A DNA stretch of 64,000 nucleotides from Anisakis pegreffii (taxonomy: Eukaryota; Nematoda; Chromadorea; Rhabditida; Anisakidae), in contig JAPYMA010000057.1 in the NCBI GenBank assembly GCA_035041965.1, positions 222,075 to 286,074 of the forward strand, written 5' to 3'. Shown here in pieces: positions 36,341-50,496 of the stretch. The stretch's first letter is position 1. Every line of letters starts with the position of its first letter. The notes under the pieces are model-generated. The model was not told the origin of the DNA, did no database searches, and saw only the letters and a program-made list of their open reading frames with translations. The translations under genes and the position numbers were made by a program.

Positions 36341-39300
36341 TTACTGCACTGATGAAAGTGGCGGAAATGGTGATTGCTTACTTATCACCAACTTTTTATG
36401 CTGATGACTGATATAACCTTTGATCTTCTTCTGCAAAAGGAAAGTAAAATTAATGACCTCGAAACATGAACAAATCTTCGCGCGATACTCTCTCCAATAA
36501 CGTGGAAAGACTGCCGCGCGTTCTCAAGATATTCACAAATGTAAAAACAAGATGTTCTGAATTCATCATTTGAGAGTTGTTCTGAGCCTTACACACTCTT
36601 CTCCATTTTTATAAAGAAAACTTGTTGTGAGAAAAAGCCACAGCTAAATATTTTTCTAGTCGAAATGTCAGACTGCAAACGTACTTGAATTATAGCAATA
36701 AGGATTACAAAAGAAGTAAAGAAATAACCTCAGCGATTAAGTTTGCAATTATACACTCCAGTTCATCTTCATCTATATCATCAATTCCCAACCACTTCAG
36801 TGCTCGCATGAAAGCATCCAATGGAATCTGATTTAGTGCCACTACATTTGCACTAAAATTCAAGAGAATGAGATGAGCAATATTGCTGCATTACGAAACA
36901 CTGCTAGTCCAGTGCAATATGCTGAAGTATAATAATATCAAGCATCAAACAATAAAACTTACACTTTTTTGAACAAGTTCCTGAACGTGATGGTTTTCAG
37001 TTTTTCGAGCATAAGAAAAATGCCACATTCAACGAAGAAATGCTCATGCTGAGAGAACGCTTCATCCAACTTCTTTAGGTTACCATCTCTGCAAAACAAA
37101 ATCATCAGTGTCAAATTCAATTACTATTTGACAAAAAACTCAGAAAAGTTAAAAACGAACTTAACGCTTTCGACAACAACAGAGAACTGTTCGAGTTGGA
37201 ATTGCTCAAGAAGTGCGGTGGTTGGCATGTGACCGAGAAACATTTTCACGGGTATTAAATACATCAGTATTAATCGTTTGTTGTTCGTACATTCAATAGG
37301 GCAATTTCTGAACGCATACGACAGCGAACGTTCCGCTAAAATGCATCTAATTTTACTAACAATAAGCTAAATTCTACCAGAAATCTTAGAAAAATGCAAA
37401 GAAAATAACACTAAAGCATCAAATCAAATGAATATTTTTGAAATCTACAAGCCACAACGGCCTTGATTACCGCAGCGAAAACGGAACTGCGGTTCAATAA
37501 TCTATTTAGTGAGCAATTCTGAAAAATTTATGCGGAAATTCTCAGTGGTTTTGTTCTGGAATTGGAAAATATATATTTGAGAATGACATTCAATGCGAAC
37601 AAAGTGCTAGATCTGAGTCGAACATTGCTTTACGTCCCAAGTAATAATTGTAAGTCACTTTATCGGCCATTGAAAACTTGTGATAAAGTTCAGTATCGGC
37701 TTCAATCGCACGAATCAATGGTTTGAGAAGATTCAGTTTATTGATCTGAAAGGAGATCCATAAGCTCATGATGATAACCTCCATCGATCAGTGTACATTT
37801 TAAGTGATTCCTATTGAAAGTTGCTAGAGATTAACTGAAACAGCTGAGAGAAAGGATCCGGTAGGAATAAACGGAAAAAGAAAACATCAATTCTTAAGGT
37901 AACTGACGAAAATACATTTTAATGAGATAACATTAATAAATTAAAATAAGCGATTTTTTTGAACAATAATGAATCATTTGAATATTATAATTGAAAATTA
38001 ATCATCTTTCAATATCAGCAAATTGGTATAAATCCATACATTACCAAATTAACATAAGAGTTGAAGGGAGAGTGACAAATCAATGAGTATGTGAAAAGTG
38101 CAATATGATAAAAAAGGAAAACGTAACATCTGAGGAGTAACAAACCCGAAAATAAATTCGAAATAACTGATTGGTTAAATTCAGCATTGCGATTCTCTTC
38201 GTCACTTCTTTATCAGCGCGACTTAAAATTGTTATTTTTACAAGATAAATACGTTTCAACAATGAGATGCAAACATCCGATGATAACTTCAACTTGAGTG
38301 ATAATATTCACGAGGAACAACAAACGAAGAGTTTAGGATGAGCATGAATTCATAGGAGATACAGCTCGAATTCACATAAGAGAAGCATTAAAAATATGCT
38401 CAGAATGTCATTAATGAACAGCAAACGGTTTCAAGAAACTAACACGTCGTTGACACACGAACGATAGCATTTCATGAAGTATGTAGCTGCTTGTTCATAA
38501 TAACTGCTCTTCTCAGGATCACATATTCGACTTGCTTTTGTATCAGCCTGCAAGGTTTTTGATATGAAAAAACAAGAAATCGCCAGTTAGCAAAACGGCA
38601 TATTGCTATCCCAAATTCCATAAAAATAGCAACGATATTTTACGGTACATTCACACAAACTGGTACGATATGAAGAGAAAACAAACCGCTCTTGCGATCA
38701 GTCGAAGATCTGTGCAAATACGATAAAAAATTGGCATGAACCAATTTTGATCTTTCTCTTTTTGCAGAATTTCCTCATTGAACAGTTGCACCATCTGATA
38801 GAGATAGTAGTGAAATAATTAATTTGAAATTCAAAAAAAAAACGGTCATCAACAATCACGGATCGTTTCAGAAGGCGTCATATAAGTGAAAAATGAGGTG
38901 AAAATAAAGCAAAAGACTACACCGAAATCCTTGGAAGTTAACAAATTATAGAATCGTCGAGAAGTAAAATTCAGAATACGAAAGGAAAAATTCTTTGAAA
39001 AAAACTGACTTGTGCTTGCGTATCGAATGCATGTGCGTACTTGAGTTTACTGAGTGCACTGAGAACCATCAAATGAAAACAAGCTATATCATCAAAAACT
39101 GAATCGATTTGTATTCGACGTTCTGTCGCAGCTGTTTCAGCCTGAAATATTTGGACACTGCGTTTCAAAACATTTCCGCTTCTTGAATTGCAAAGAGCTT
39201 TGCGGTGCGTTGTCAATAAAATGAATTGAATCAATTTGATTTAACTTCAGTATAATATCTGATACATTTTCGAATGCCAAACAGTTCAAAACAAAAGAGT

Positions 39301-39510
39301 GGCTTAGAACAACTTAAGGGGAACACAAATTATGCAGGCAATACGAACTGAAAAATTATCTACTCAACGCACCAGAAGGAATTTGCACTGTGCATGTGAA
39401 CCTTTCACTGAAAGAAGTTGAGCAGCTTCTTCAGCACTTCTCCAACTTTCCACAGCTAACAGCGTATTCAATGTTCTAAAATAATCACTCAAACTTCGAA
39501 TGACCGTCAT
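36341..39510 (-). CDS. PCID2: PCID2 homologue (PCI-domain mRNA-export factor)
   Basis: Ten exons on the minus strand, in transcript order: 39510-39373, 39141-39010, 38794-38687, 38547-38444, 38221-38146, 37745-37601, 37335-37161, 37088-36963, 36852-36729, 36430-36341. They join in phase into 405 residues, against 399 in human PCID2 (yeast Thp1). Landmarks are [43 protein letters not shown], the PCI/winged-helix part with [30 protein letters not shown] and the C-terminal [19 protein letters not shown]. In the family it works in the TREX-2 complex, linking transcription to mRNA export at nuclear pores. The start is the first ATG of an exon opened by TTATTTTCAG one base before it, which suggests spliced-leader addition. 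Confidence 0.95.
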
Positions 39511-39513
39511 ACT
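39511..39513 (-). promoter_or_regulatory. Probable trans-splice acceptor before PCID2
   Basis: On the minus strand, TTATTTTCAG ends one base before the ATG at 39510. With no upstream coding exon needed (the protein is complete), this is best explained as a spliced-leader acceptor. A noncoding first exon is the alternative. Confidence 0.5.
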
Positions 39514-42211
39514 GAAAATAACTTTTCGATTAATTCCAGCTGTAGAATATGACTTCGGGAAATATTTTGAGACGTATTGAAGAGGTAACAATTACGATGC
39601 GAAAGTTTTTGCAATGGAACACCTAACAAAATGCAGCTGAAACAAAGCAATCAAAAAAAATTCAATCTCTTTCAAGCAAAAATCAGAAGCAATTCTTTTC
39701 GAATACCCCATTGAACAAACACTTAGCTTACACACTGCATTTCATTTAAAATAGCGAATTCATGTATAACCTCGCTAATATTGCTTGTTTTTGGACTCAA
39801 GATTTTAGAAGTAACAATTTAAGATATACAAATTTGAGCAGACACCACATGGCTTAGGAACAATCCAGACGTCAGAAAACATTTCTCAATAATGCAGTTA
39901 CTGCTATCTTGTCATCAGCTCTGTATTAGTTCGGAAATGTGAGCACAGCAGCCGCTTCATTTCACATAATCTTTACATGATACATTCGAATATTTCGTTC
40001 GATAATGAAATTCTATCGCATTCATTTTCACTGCGATTCGCGTATATTACTAAACGTCAATTTCACCTCCGACTAGCACTGGGCAATTAAACTGGCTCAA
40101 GTGTCGAAAAAAAGTTAAGGTTCTGTTTTGCTTTTATGATGTGAAATGCAAACAAAAACAGCCTACAAACATTCACAGAGTTCCAAAATGGTATTTGTGT
40201 GTAACTGACAGCAACAAAAACTGTGAACAGAACGACAATAACAATTTTAAAAAACCGTAGTCATCAATTTATTGAATCAACATTCAATGAAACAATTATA
40301 AAGAGTAATGGAAATTAATCATATTACTTTGGATATCATTGCTTGGAAGCATTTCAGAATCAACGAGTAGTAATCGCAGTAATGCAGGATATAAGTAATG
40401 TTACGCAATGAAAGTTCAGCAATTTTATGTGCATGAGATTCACAGATTATAATCAATAAACAAACAAAGGATACAGATAGTTTTATGATGATGATGTTAA
40501 AATTTGGAAATTGCTATGACTGAGGGCGATGTTTCTTACTTCGCATGACCACACATCGGCCAGTCTGTAATACTCATCGGCATAAAATTATCTGCATTTG
40601 TCATGACAATAACAAAGCGCACAATAAATGCACCAAAAATATGCGTAAATTATTATTCAGTCGAAACATTCATCGAACAATTCAAAGCATTACAAAAATA
40701 AGCGATGATTAAACGCGATCATATGCGCATTCGCTAGCTTATTCTCATCGTTGTCATACGAAAAATGTTGATAGATTATTCAGAACGACATTTTCATTAT
40801 TCTTTTTCCATTCTTACACGACAACCGTCCAGCAGAGTCTCCGGACAATTCGGTTCATGTCGTGGCCGAGAGTAAAAGTGTTTCAACGTTATGAACGTGT
40901 TTAAATTCACAAAAAATAGTAAACTGCAGTTTACGCAAACCGCTCACTTGCGAAATGCGTTCATTTCGGGAAAAAATGTTTCTCAAAAAGACTCCTCTCA
41001 AAAACATAATAAAAATCTTTCGAACAGAACAAAGAGGACATTAAAAAAACGAAGCTTAAAAATACAAAAGAACAACGCACCGATTTTTAAGTTAGCGATC
41101 ACAAGCCTGTAACAATGAGATTTTACAAAATGAAAAAAAAAATTCGCAAATGAAACGCATTGCAAAATACAAAACATTATAAACAATTATGGAATATAAC
41201 CAAGTCAACAACGTTATCAACGTTACCTTCTTCATCTATACAATAAACTAACAAAAAATTCCGACATCAATTTATATGAATGAATAAATAAATGAACATT
41301 GTCATGGATAATCAAAGACCAAACATAAAAATATCGAAATGCGAATACATTCCTTCATAACAATTCAATACTGATGTCGTTGACGATCCGCAATTCCAAC
41401 TCAAAATAACTGACAAGAAAAAGTGTTTCTAAATCGTTGTCAAGCAACAAAACATATCAATTTGCTGTAATGATTTTTCAAATATGCATAAAGAAATCTC
41501 AAATAATCGAAGAGCAGATCAAACAGATCAAATCTCAAAAAAAAAAATCGAAGTAAAAGCAAAATGAATAAATTACGCGAAATACTTTGCATCATCAGCA
41601 CCACACAATTTCAAATACTATCAAATATGCATACTGAAGTAAAGTCAAAAACGAATACCGTTAACGAATCGATGAAAAAAATAGCAAAAATGAAGTTTTT
41701 TCAAAAATTTTTGTTAAAATCAAAAGCAAATTAGTAGCAAAATCAACTGAAAATATAATACTGTCAATGAATTCGCATTCAATGTAACAAAAAATATACA
41801 CATTTATATGGATGTAGTTCTGTTCCGTGACTTCAAATAGACTGGCAATGAGCTGATATGAATGGCAAGACGGTAGGCATAACTGGCGTTCTCAGGCAAC
41901 ATTTGACCTGATTATGAGTTCTTCTGGATCCCATTAGTCCTAGCACAGTTGAGACTCTCCGAGAGAAAAAAAAAAGAATTGACGAAATGTAACGAATCGA
42001 AAAAGCATGTTCAACTCAAATATAAGTTGAACAATTGGTTACATAATTTGAACAACTTCAATACAAGCTTGCTTAAGGGAACAGAAATACATTCTTTTCG
42101 ATGCAAAAAACTGTGTTCATCAAAATAACAATAACAATATTAAGTTACTCGCTCGTCGTTTACTTTGAAATGAGTAAATAAATAAATGAGTTGCATGAAA
42201 TGAACGAATGA
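39514..42211. other. Intergenic, AT-rich
   Basis: No exon structure or RNA gene found. A 73-codon lysine-rich frame at 40891-41112 has no motif and probably reflects A-richness. Confidence 0.55.
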
Positions 42212-45200
42212 CTACTGCAATTTGTCGTTAATATAAGCGATAAGATTACGCATGAATATCGGTCTACCAAATGGCCAGTTCCATTCATTCTTTAATGGTC
42301 CATCTGGAACATCGCTTTCGAACCAGTAACACAACCAAAACCACCACAATCGTGACATTGGCGCACTTGTTCGTTGAGATCTAAAAAAAACAGCGATGAA
42401 TTAATGCAGATTTATTTTTCTGCTTATTTTAACCTGAATTCTTCGAGCAAAAATGTCAGTGTTGACTTGTTATTTTCGCTATTCACTGAGGATCGATTCA
42501 GCACATGAATACATCAAAGATTCAATGATGCAATTATTTAAGTACAAAATTTAGTGAGTTAATAAAACAAGCTTCTTTCATTACGACAAAGGGAAAACAA
42601 AAAAGCGAGACCAGATTCGAAATATCGGAAAACCATTCAGTATCAATAAATTTGAATTGAGTCCACAAACAGCACCACAACACTTTCAATGGAAGAATTA
42701 TTGATAAATGCAAAGGAATGTTTTTTTTTGCAAAAAAAAACTGAATGACCGAATATATGAAAGGAACATGATTTAAAATACAGTTAGAACATTAATGAAC
42801 AAGTCGACTATGAAAACGCACTTCGGTAAATCGAACATTTGATGGTAACCCCAGAAGACATGGCTCGTTAACCAATACGCAATCAATACGTCCATTGTAT
42901 AATGGCCACCAGACACCACCAATGCGGCAATACCCAAAAATGTTATCGGAGTCGCAATATATCTGCAATGATTGACCACTTCATATTTCAATCAGACGAC
43001 AACCTTGCACCGTAGTATGCGACATTTTCAGTCATCACTTTAGCACATAACGTCAATTTAGTTAGACTGTTTATGCTCACTGAACGCAACATTCAATTCT
43101 GATTGTTTCATTTCATTCTTCCGTTTGTTAATTTGCAAATTACAATAGAGACATTCGCTCTTTCGTCAAATATCACAAAAATTTAAGAACGATTCATGAT
43201 GAATGCTTTTATCGAGGGAAGAGTGAAGATGCTCAGATTTCTTATTTCATTCCGTAACTGCTGTCATAAACAATATCATGAATACAAAATTATGTAAACA
43301 TGACTGAAAATAGAATGATAGAAAAAAGTACCGTAACAGAACGAGTCCTTTTGGAGTGTACTGTAGCTGAGTGAAATACATAATTGTAAGAACGACCGTA
43401 TGACCACTAAACATGAGATCACCGCAAAGAATCTTCTCTTGACCAGATGTTAAACCCAACGTAACCACATAAGTGAAAAATCTCAAAATATCACATTATC
43501 ACTTAAGTGAAAAAACAACTATGTTATATTGCGGTGATTATAAAATAAATACACTCCAAATTATACAGGTTACGAGTGCTACAAAAAACAGAACATCATC
43601 AGCGCATCCGCAACCAACCTAGTAGCCACCTCCATAGCATACATAGCCGTTCGATTGACTTGAGGTTGGCAGATTTCATCACGATTATGAAAAGATGGTG
43701 GTAAAAATGTGACACCTAGTACAACGGCTCTTAAACCGTACATAATTGCACCAAGAAGAAGTACACGTCGTAGTACGATAATCCTTTCTTTATGCATAAA
43801 TACACATATAAAACCTACCACTGAACTGAAATCAATAAAAAATAATGAACGTTCACCAATTTTGGAAGTAAACATTTCAATTCATGATAAACGAACAAAC
43901 TCTCAAGAAAAAAACTAATGTACTCAAACTTTGAATATTTTTAACAAGTTTTCGTGTTTTCAGTACTTACATTTATACTTGAACAAATTTTAAATTTAGT
44001 GTATATTATGAACAGACTATAATGTGATCGAGTGATCAATATAAACGAGATTAGATGAAGTTTTCACAGAAACAGATAAATGAATGAAAAAAATCAAGTG
44101 ATTCACCGAATCAGAAATATGAACACGTAAGCATAAGTTTAAATGAATGGAATGCAAAATTTGGAAAAACATCAACCTAACAGTGGATAGTACATCACCG
44201 ACAGCCCATGCCCACCGCTGTTGTGGTATGAGCATGAAGACGAGATCTGGCAGAGGTTGTCGGGGTACTATATCGTGAATCACAGTCAGAAGGAAAAAAT
44301 TTAAAAACGCCGATAACATCATACAGAAGAATGCTACCACGGTTTTGATCACTTCTCGCCGCCATAACTGAAATTGGGTGAATATTATTAAAGATATTCA
44401 ACGAGTGATTTCTAGAAAAGGCACATCTATGAAATTAATAGCAGTCTTGTACGACTGCTTAGTTAATTTCTTAACTGCTATATGTTGTGACTGTTTACAG
44501 CAAGCTGCTTGACGTACACTACAATATGACCTCATGCAAATTGCCGTGCATATTTTCAAAATGTTCATTTCACATATTCGTCTACTATGTGTAATACAAC
44601 TTTTTTTCTGCAACAATGACTGATTACATGAGCAATTCTTTAAGAAAATTTTGGATGGACGATGCGAAACATCGAGAAAAAATGCGATTAGTGCCATACC
44701 AGATCAAGCGAACAATGAGTCACATCAGATAATAATAGTCCAATTCCTTAATACCAATAAATTGCGAACTGGTTGCAGCAAGTCAATATTTCTTTTTCCG
44801 TAAATTACGAGACGATTTGTTCTACCGATTCAGATGAATAGGTCTCATATCGTTCGCAGCTGACTGCTTGAAACAAAGGAGCCAAAGAGACCAAACAAGT
44901 GATTGATTATTCACCGTAGCCCGTTCTAAGAACAATTAGAATTCGTCATACTGCCAACGACAAAAAGCTTTGATTATTTTGGCAATCTCATACGTTATTA
45001 TGATGGATACTATGGACGAACAGCAGTCACGATTATTCTGGAGCAGAGCAACGACGTGAAATATTTACTGGCAGCGCATGATACAAGATAAAATTGCAAG
45101 ATAAAATTGCTAAATTCGCAGGGCAGAGAAAAATCACGGAATAAACCACAAAAATTGACAGCATATTCGGATAGGAGACATTACCTTTAAAAATGAAAAG

Positions 45201-47639
45201 CCACAGCTATGGGGCATGAGGACTGGACAATTGCAAAACGGCAACTTTCAAATACTTAGCAGCAAAATTCAATGGCAAAAAACTATAAACTGAAGCAAAT
45301 GGAGATGAACCGAAGTGTGGTTTTCGGATAAGTGACTAGAAGCTGGAAACAAAAGAGATCGAATGCTAGTAAATAAAAAGTTAACAAGATGAGCCACTGA
45401 TGATCGACGTCACTTTCAGTAACCGAGAAGAAAAGGCAAAAGGAAACGCTGATTCATAAGAAGAATACAATAGCAAGTATTGGTATCCGATTCGATTTGA
45501 AGTGATGAGAACTCGAGTGATTTCATTTGTTAATACCACAAAACATTCATGCTTTCATGTTGAACATAAACAAACATGTTTTGTCACAGATTGCTCATAA
45601 ATAATGAAAGCTTGCTTTATGAGCACAATTCTTTCCAACAATTTGTTCGTGAACAGAACAGTTTGTAAATTGAAGCAATGCTTTCCAGTGTAATTAATGG
45701 AGAACGAATCAATTCGTTGCAGCCGACCCAATTTTTGTTAGTGTAAACTTATATTGATAGCGCAGAATGTCGACATTTTCAATGATAGACTGCTTCTAGA
45801 GCTCGGAATACGACATAAAAGTGAGAATACGATTTTTAGTTAGAATCGGATTCATTTGCTTTAGTAATTTCCCGAACAATGCTCCTGGAGATTGTTCTCC
45901 TAGTCTTCAATAGCTAGGAAAACTATACTAGTTCAGAGAAAAAAATATTTACGATACTATTATGGTAAAAGTGCTTTCTAGCTCAGTTTAAACGGATGAT
46001 ATGTTGTTTTCATCGTCCGAAATACTGCTGACTGTGAGGAAGACGTCTATAAATAACAATTTCAAACAAACAAAATTTTTGTTGGAATTCTTCGTCATGA
46101 GTGCAACGAACCCGAGTCGTCCATAACCTGCATGCACTCTTCCCTTCGATTTTTATGTGCCTGCGAATGTCGGGAAAATTTCGGATGCAATAAGCCCGAA
46201 GCTTTGAAGTAGATAGTAAAGCATACTTTAGATATAATTAAAGTATAACTGAACCGAATTGGAGGTACAGTTTGAGTAATCTATATTTTAAGAAGTTTTT
46301 GGGAAGTACAGTGAAAGTAAAATATAGCTTAGAAATTTTCGGTATACTGACAACTCTGCTCGGGAGTTTGCGTGCAAAATTGCTCCGGATTGTTTGAATG
46401 AAGATTTAAAAGGATGAAAGGATAGTGAAAATTTCATCCACACATATTAGAAAACGAACAAATATAATAATGATAAATATTAGTAAACAGTGCGTAGTGA
46501 ACCACGGAATCGTACACAATGCGTCTGAAGACCACTTAATGATTACTGACAATGATCCACGATTTGCTTACTTATGACTGAAAGACACTGCAGTAACTGC
46601 CAATTGCAATAAGTTGCCACACTGATATGAAAGACTACACGAAAACTGCATAGTTTCGTTGAAGTGAATATGCGACATCATCGTCGAAATTAGTCTGAGA
46701 CCAACGAATTCGTTTTGCAATATTGTTTCCATTAGAAACAATATTATGAAACGAACAAAAACAAAATAGAAATGATAGTAAATTAATGTAACGAAACATC
46801 AGTAAGATATGCAACAGAAACAGTACCAAGTTTAGGGAACACAAGGAGAGATGAACATAATTTAAACGTAACCAAAAAAGGAATCAAAAATGTTGATTCA
46901 AAAATAATAAGTGAAAAAATAAAAAAGAAACAAGTTTTTCTACGTGATGCAATATATGCGATTGTTCATACATTAATTCATACGGTAATTATGGCATTAG
47001 TACAATTTAGGGAACTTTTTATCCGAATTAATTGAGCGTCAATTGTATGAGCGTAACCCACGAACCAATCCTACTCCTCGTCATTACTGCCAGCAAATCC
47101 AAATAAAAAGTTCATTCACTTCATGAAACGAAAAGCGATTCATGCAACTGCATTTGATGGATATTCGTTCAATTATATGTGACATTACTACCATCATTAT
47201 CAGTGCAAACCGCTTTGAGCATAAAATAACCTTAACTTTTCATTTTTAAAATTTCTAAAAAGCGCTGCTAACATTCCTGACTGGCCTTCCTATCACGACT
47301 AATTATTCTCTTTTCATTTTGATCAGTCTATCCAAACCGATTACATACAGTCAAAGAATCTGCAATAACGCAAGCAATATACTTGTTAAATTATAAAACA
47401 AAACATCATACCGTTATAATAGGCTGTTGAGAGCACTGCTCATTAGAAAGAGTACACGAATCAGCATTACCAGTAAGTGATATGATAACACCATTTGATA
47501 GTCGTGGTTCAAGAATACTGTGTGTTGAATCAACGCGTACACGTAATTCATGTGAATCACTTGATGCACACCGATGTAGATCATTATACTGCCTAAGGGG
47601 CATATGTGAATCACTTTGGTCACGTCTGTGTCCTCCCAT
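42212..47639 (-). CDS. Sphingomyelin synthase family protein (SMS)
   Basis: Six minus-strand exons in transcript order: 47639-47412, 44367-44177, 43825-43619, 43481-43332, 42962-42822, 42380-42212. They join in phase into 361 residues, similar to nematode SMS proteins. The first 76 residues are a hydrophilic cytoplasmic tail. Six membrane helices follow. Signature motifs are present: PLPDL (D1), CGDLMFSGHT with catalytic His236 (D3) and GGHYTMDVLIAYW with catalytic His279 and Asp283 (D4). The tail reads NEWNWPFGRP as in the family. The enzyme moves phosphocholine (or phosphoethanolamine) from a phospholipid to ceramide in Golgi or plasma membrane. Which head group it uses cannot be told from this sequence alone. 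The first intron is 3 kb and may hide an alternative exon. C. elegans has three paralogues, so no exact symbol is given. Confidence 0.93.
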
Positions 47640-48026
47640 TAGGAAATGAACCGAACAGACACGCACACATACACCCGCTTGGTGATCGTGTGCGGCAACA
47701 CTTAGAGAGTGCTTGTGTGCTTCGCACTTGCCACCACACCGATCAGCTTATTTTCGTTTCTTTATAGTTGAATCTTGTCTTTCTGAAATAAGTACCATCA
47801 TTCAATTAAGTATGCGAACGTTACACATGATGCGACACAAACAAATGGGCTATTAATTCCTTCAAACTGCTTGATTATATTGCAACATCCACGAAAGAAA
47901 TACTCATCCCAATTCATTATCCAGATAATTACCGATTTTAGTCATACGAGAATCGAAAATTCAGTTTAAACTATATGTGCGTTCAATTCAAGAAATTGAA
48001 AAGAAGGGATTTGTAGCGCATTTGTA
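47640..48026. other. Upstream region of the sphingomyelin synthase gene
   Basis: It likely contains the promoter and 5' UTR. No ATG lies in frame in the stretch immediately before the chosen start. Confidence 0.45.
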
Positions 48027-48556
48027 ATAAATATATCAATTGTTCAACGATATATATATATATCCACACAATTAGAAATGACTTTAAAATGCTATACAAC
48101 AATATTCACACGTCTGAAACAAGACCAATCATCTGATGACCATCTTCTCCAACCAACAGATTTCTTCAAATATTCGTCTGAATATTCGTTACATACCTCC
48201 CACTTCCGTCTTCGAAACAAAATCATCAATCATTTCATTCTCACGTCATAAAGACACTTTAAACATCAAAAACCTCTCCAATTTGCTCTCAGCTGCCATT
48301 CGAACTATACATTGTCTAACTGAATCAAGCTGATTTTGAATGCTGAAAACAGACTCCATTTCAGCGACCCTCATTACGAGCAGGGAGAATTTGAGGATAT
48401 AAAAAAGGAGTTGGGAATTACAGAAATATTCACACATCCGAAAACAAGAAAACAAGACCAGGTCTTGTTTTTAGACATGCAAATTTTTGTACAGCATATA
48501 TGTAAAGTCATTTCTAATTGTGTGCATATGTATCGTTGAATAATTGATATATTTAT
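48027..48556. mobile_element. 530-bp element with ~95-bp terminal inverted repeats
   Basis: The left arm (48027 to about 48125) and right arm (about 48462-48556) are inverted copies of roughly 80 percent identity. Both begin ATAAATATATCAATT and share TTCAACGATA, CACACAATTAGAAATGACTTTA and ACAAGACC. The interior is about 335 bp and has no transposase. A perfect 11-base-arm palindrome (AAAACAAGACC) sits at the inner edge of the right arm, 48449-48471. No clear target-site duplication is seen. It fits a miniature inverted-repeat element of unassigned superfamily. The short frames inside it are not genes. Confidence 0.7.
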
Positions 48557-50423
48557 AGTTGTAAACTGATTTTTTTTCATATTTCCTCCATAATTCGTTA
48601 CTAATTTCTTCAGACTACTTATGATATTACAACCGGGTGGTTCATTTGATATTGGCGACGTTTTGCTGACAAGAAACGTTCTGATTACAAAAACAGCTTT
48701 TTCGATTCCCCTTTTCTACGTCGCTTACAATTTTATTCGATGGTTGAAATGAGAGAACAGTGGTCATATAGACTGTTTGAGGGAGGAATGACGGCTTGCT
48801 ATAGGGCCAAAGAGGGGCATGAATTTGTGCTTAATTAGTTGATATGTATGAATATTCACATTATTCGATAAAACATAAAATGAAACCAAATAATGGAAAA
48901 CGTGTTTACAAACGGAACATTTTTCATAAAAGAAATGCGATACTGATAAACTATGCAACAACGTATAATACACACAATGCGCTTATCGAACAACATCGTT
49001 CTTCACGCGTCAGTGTCATTAAAACAAATACATTATCAATTTAACGATAAATCTTTTTTTCATTACACACGAGTCGTATGATTCATGACGAAGTAATCTA
49101 TAAACCATTAGAGAGGACTGAGGAGGATATAGTTCCTATGGGTGAATAATAGCCGGAAAACATGAAAATAACTGTTCGCAATCATAAAATGATGCGGAAG
49201 TTACAATCTGCAAATAAAAATAATGAAAAATCATTAACAGAATGTATTCATTAAAGCGCTATCCTCATCAAATTTGTGCGCAAACTTAAAAACTGCATTT
49301 GTGAATGAATTTTTGAAAACTGACATGAAATAGTAACAAATGTATCATATACTTCTAGATGTTTAAATACTTTCTCGAATTTCTTCGACATTTTTTTCAA
49401 TAAGTTCTTGAAAATCATGGAATAACGCTTGTTGTATATTAGCACAAAATCAATAACAAGGTTTAAGCGACTGACTCTCAATATAACAACAAAAATATAG
49501 ACGATGTACACGAGTGCATTTAGGGTGCAGGAAGATGGGTATGTAGACAGCCGGTGGTTGTGCTTAAAGAAATGATGATGATGAGTTCAGAGTTGTTGAA
49601 TGAATGACGTAGTAATCAATCCGAGGAATCGTTAAGCGTTAATCACGATTTCTTCGTTTACGATCGACGTAAGTCCACCGTATTATTTTCAATGTTCTCG
49701 AAGAGACGCAAATCAATAACGCATTTTCGCTTGAAAACAAATTGGAGATACAAGCGCAGAGTTTCAGCAGTGAAATAAAGATACTTCATGACAGCTTTAT
49801 GTTTTTAGAGGATCATACGAATGCATATATAGGCAATATTCGATTGAAAACAAATTCCCTCCCAATCGGATGTGACATTGAGGTTTCAGCGAACTGAAAC
49901 GAACAAAAAATCCATTATGGATAAACGTACCCGTTAATCATGCACTTCATTAGAACGTCCATACAACAACAACACCAAATTAATCTAAGAAAAAAAGAAC
50001 CCATGGCTGAGAATGCGCAATAAAATTACATCAGTTCATACACTGGTTCATTCGTCGCTCACAAGTAGTATTTTGAATGGAAAGGGATCCACGTATATAC
50101 ACGTAAAACTAAAGTGCATTCACATTCCGTTATAGGTAAATATAAACTGACGAAAATACACTCACCAGAAGCCATAAAACTCGTGACGGTTTAAGCAACT
50201 TGTATTTTTAAAATGATATTACGGTATTTGATATAACATTGCTCTATGATTGAAATTCAATACGACTGATTGAATTTTGATCCTTCATTCATTTAAATTG
50301 ATTACATGGACCATCAAGTTGCAACAAATATCGTGAATAATGATGAAAAAGACAAAAATAAGTAAAATTTTCGATTTGTTGGACTGAAAAGAGCGTCAAC
50401 ACGAAAAAACGCCAAACATTTCT

Positions 50424-50496
50424 AAAACAGTCAGAAGAGAACATTGAAAATAAAAGTTCATTTCTTTTACTTTCAGTGTTCTCTTCTGACTGTTTT
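50424..50496. repeat. 73-base hairpin with 32-base arms
   Basis: Arms 50424-50455 and 50465-50496 are inverted copies differing at two positions, with a 9-base loop. The size and near-complete pairing are compatible with a microRNA-type precursor or with a small palindromic insertion. No known microRNA is recognised. Confidence 0.6.

Noticed and set aside
40891..41112. Lysine-rich 73-codon frame
   Set aside because: A-rich composition, no splice or poly(A) context, no recognised motif.
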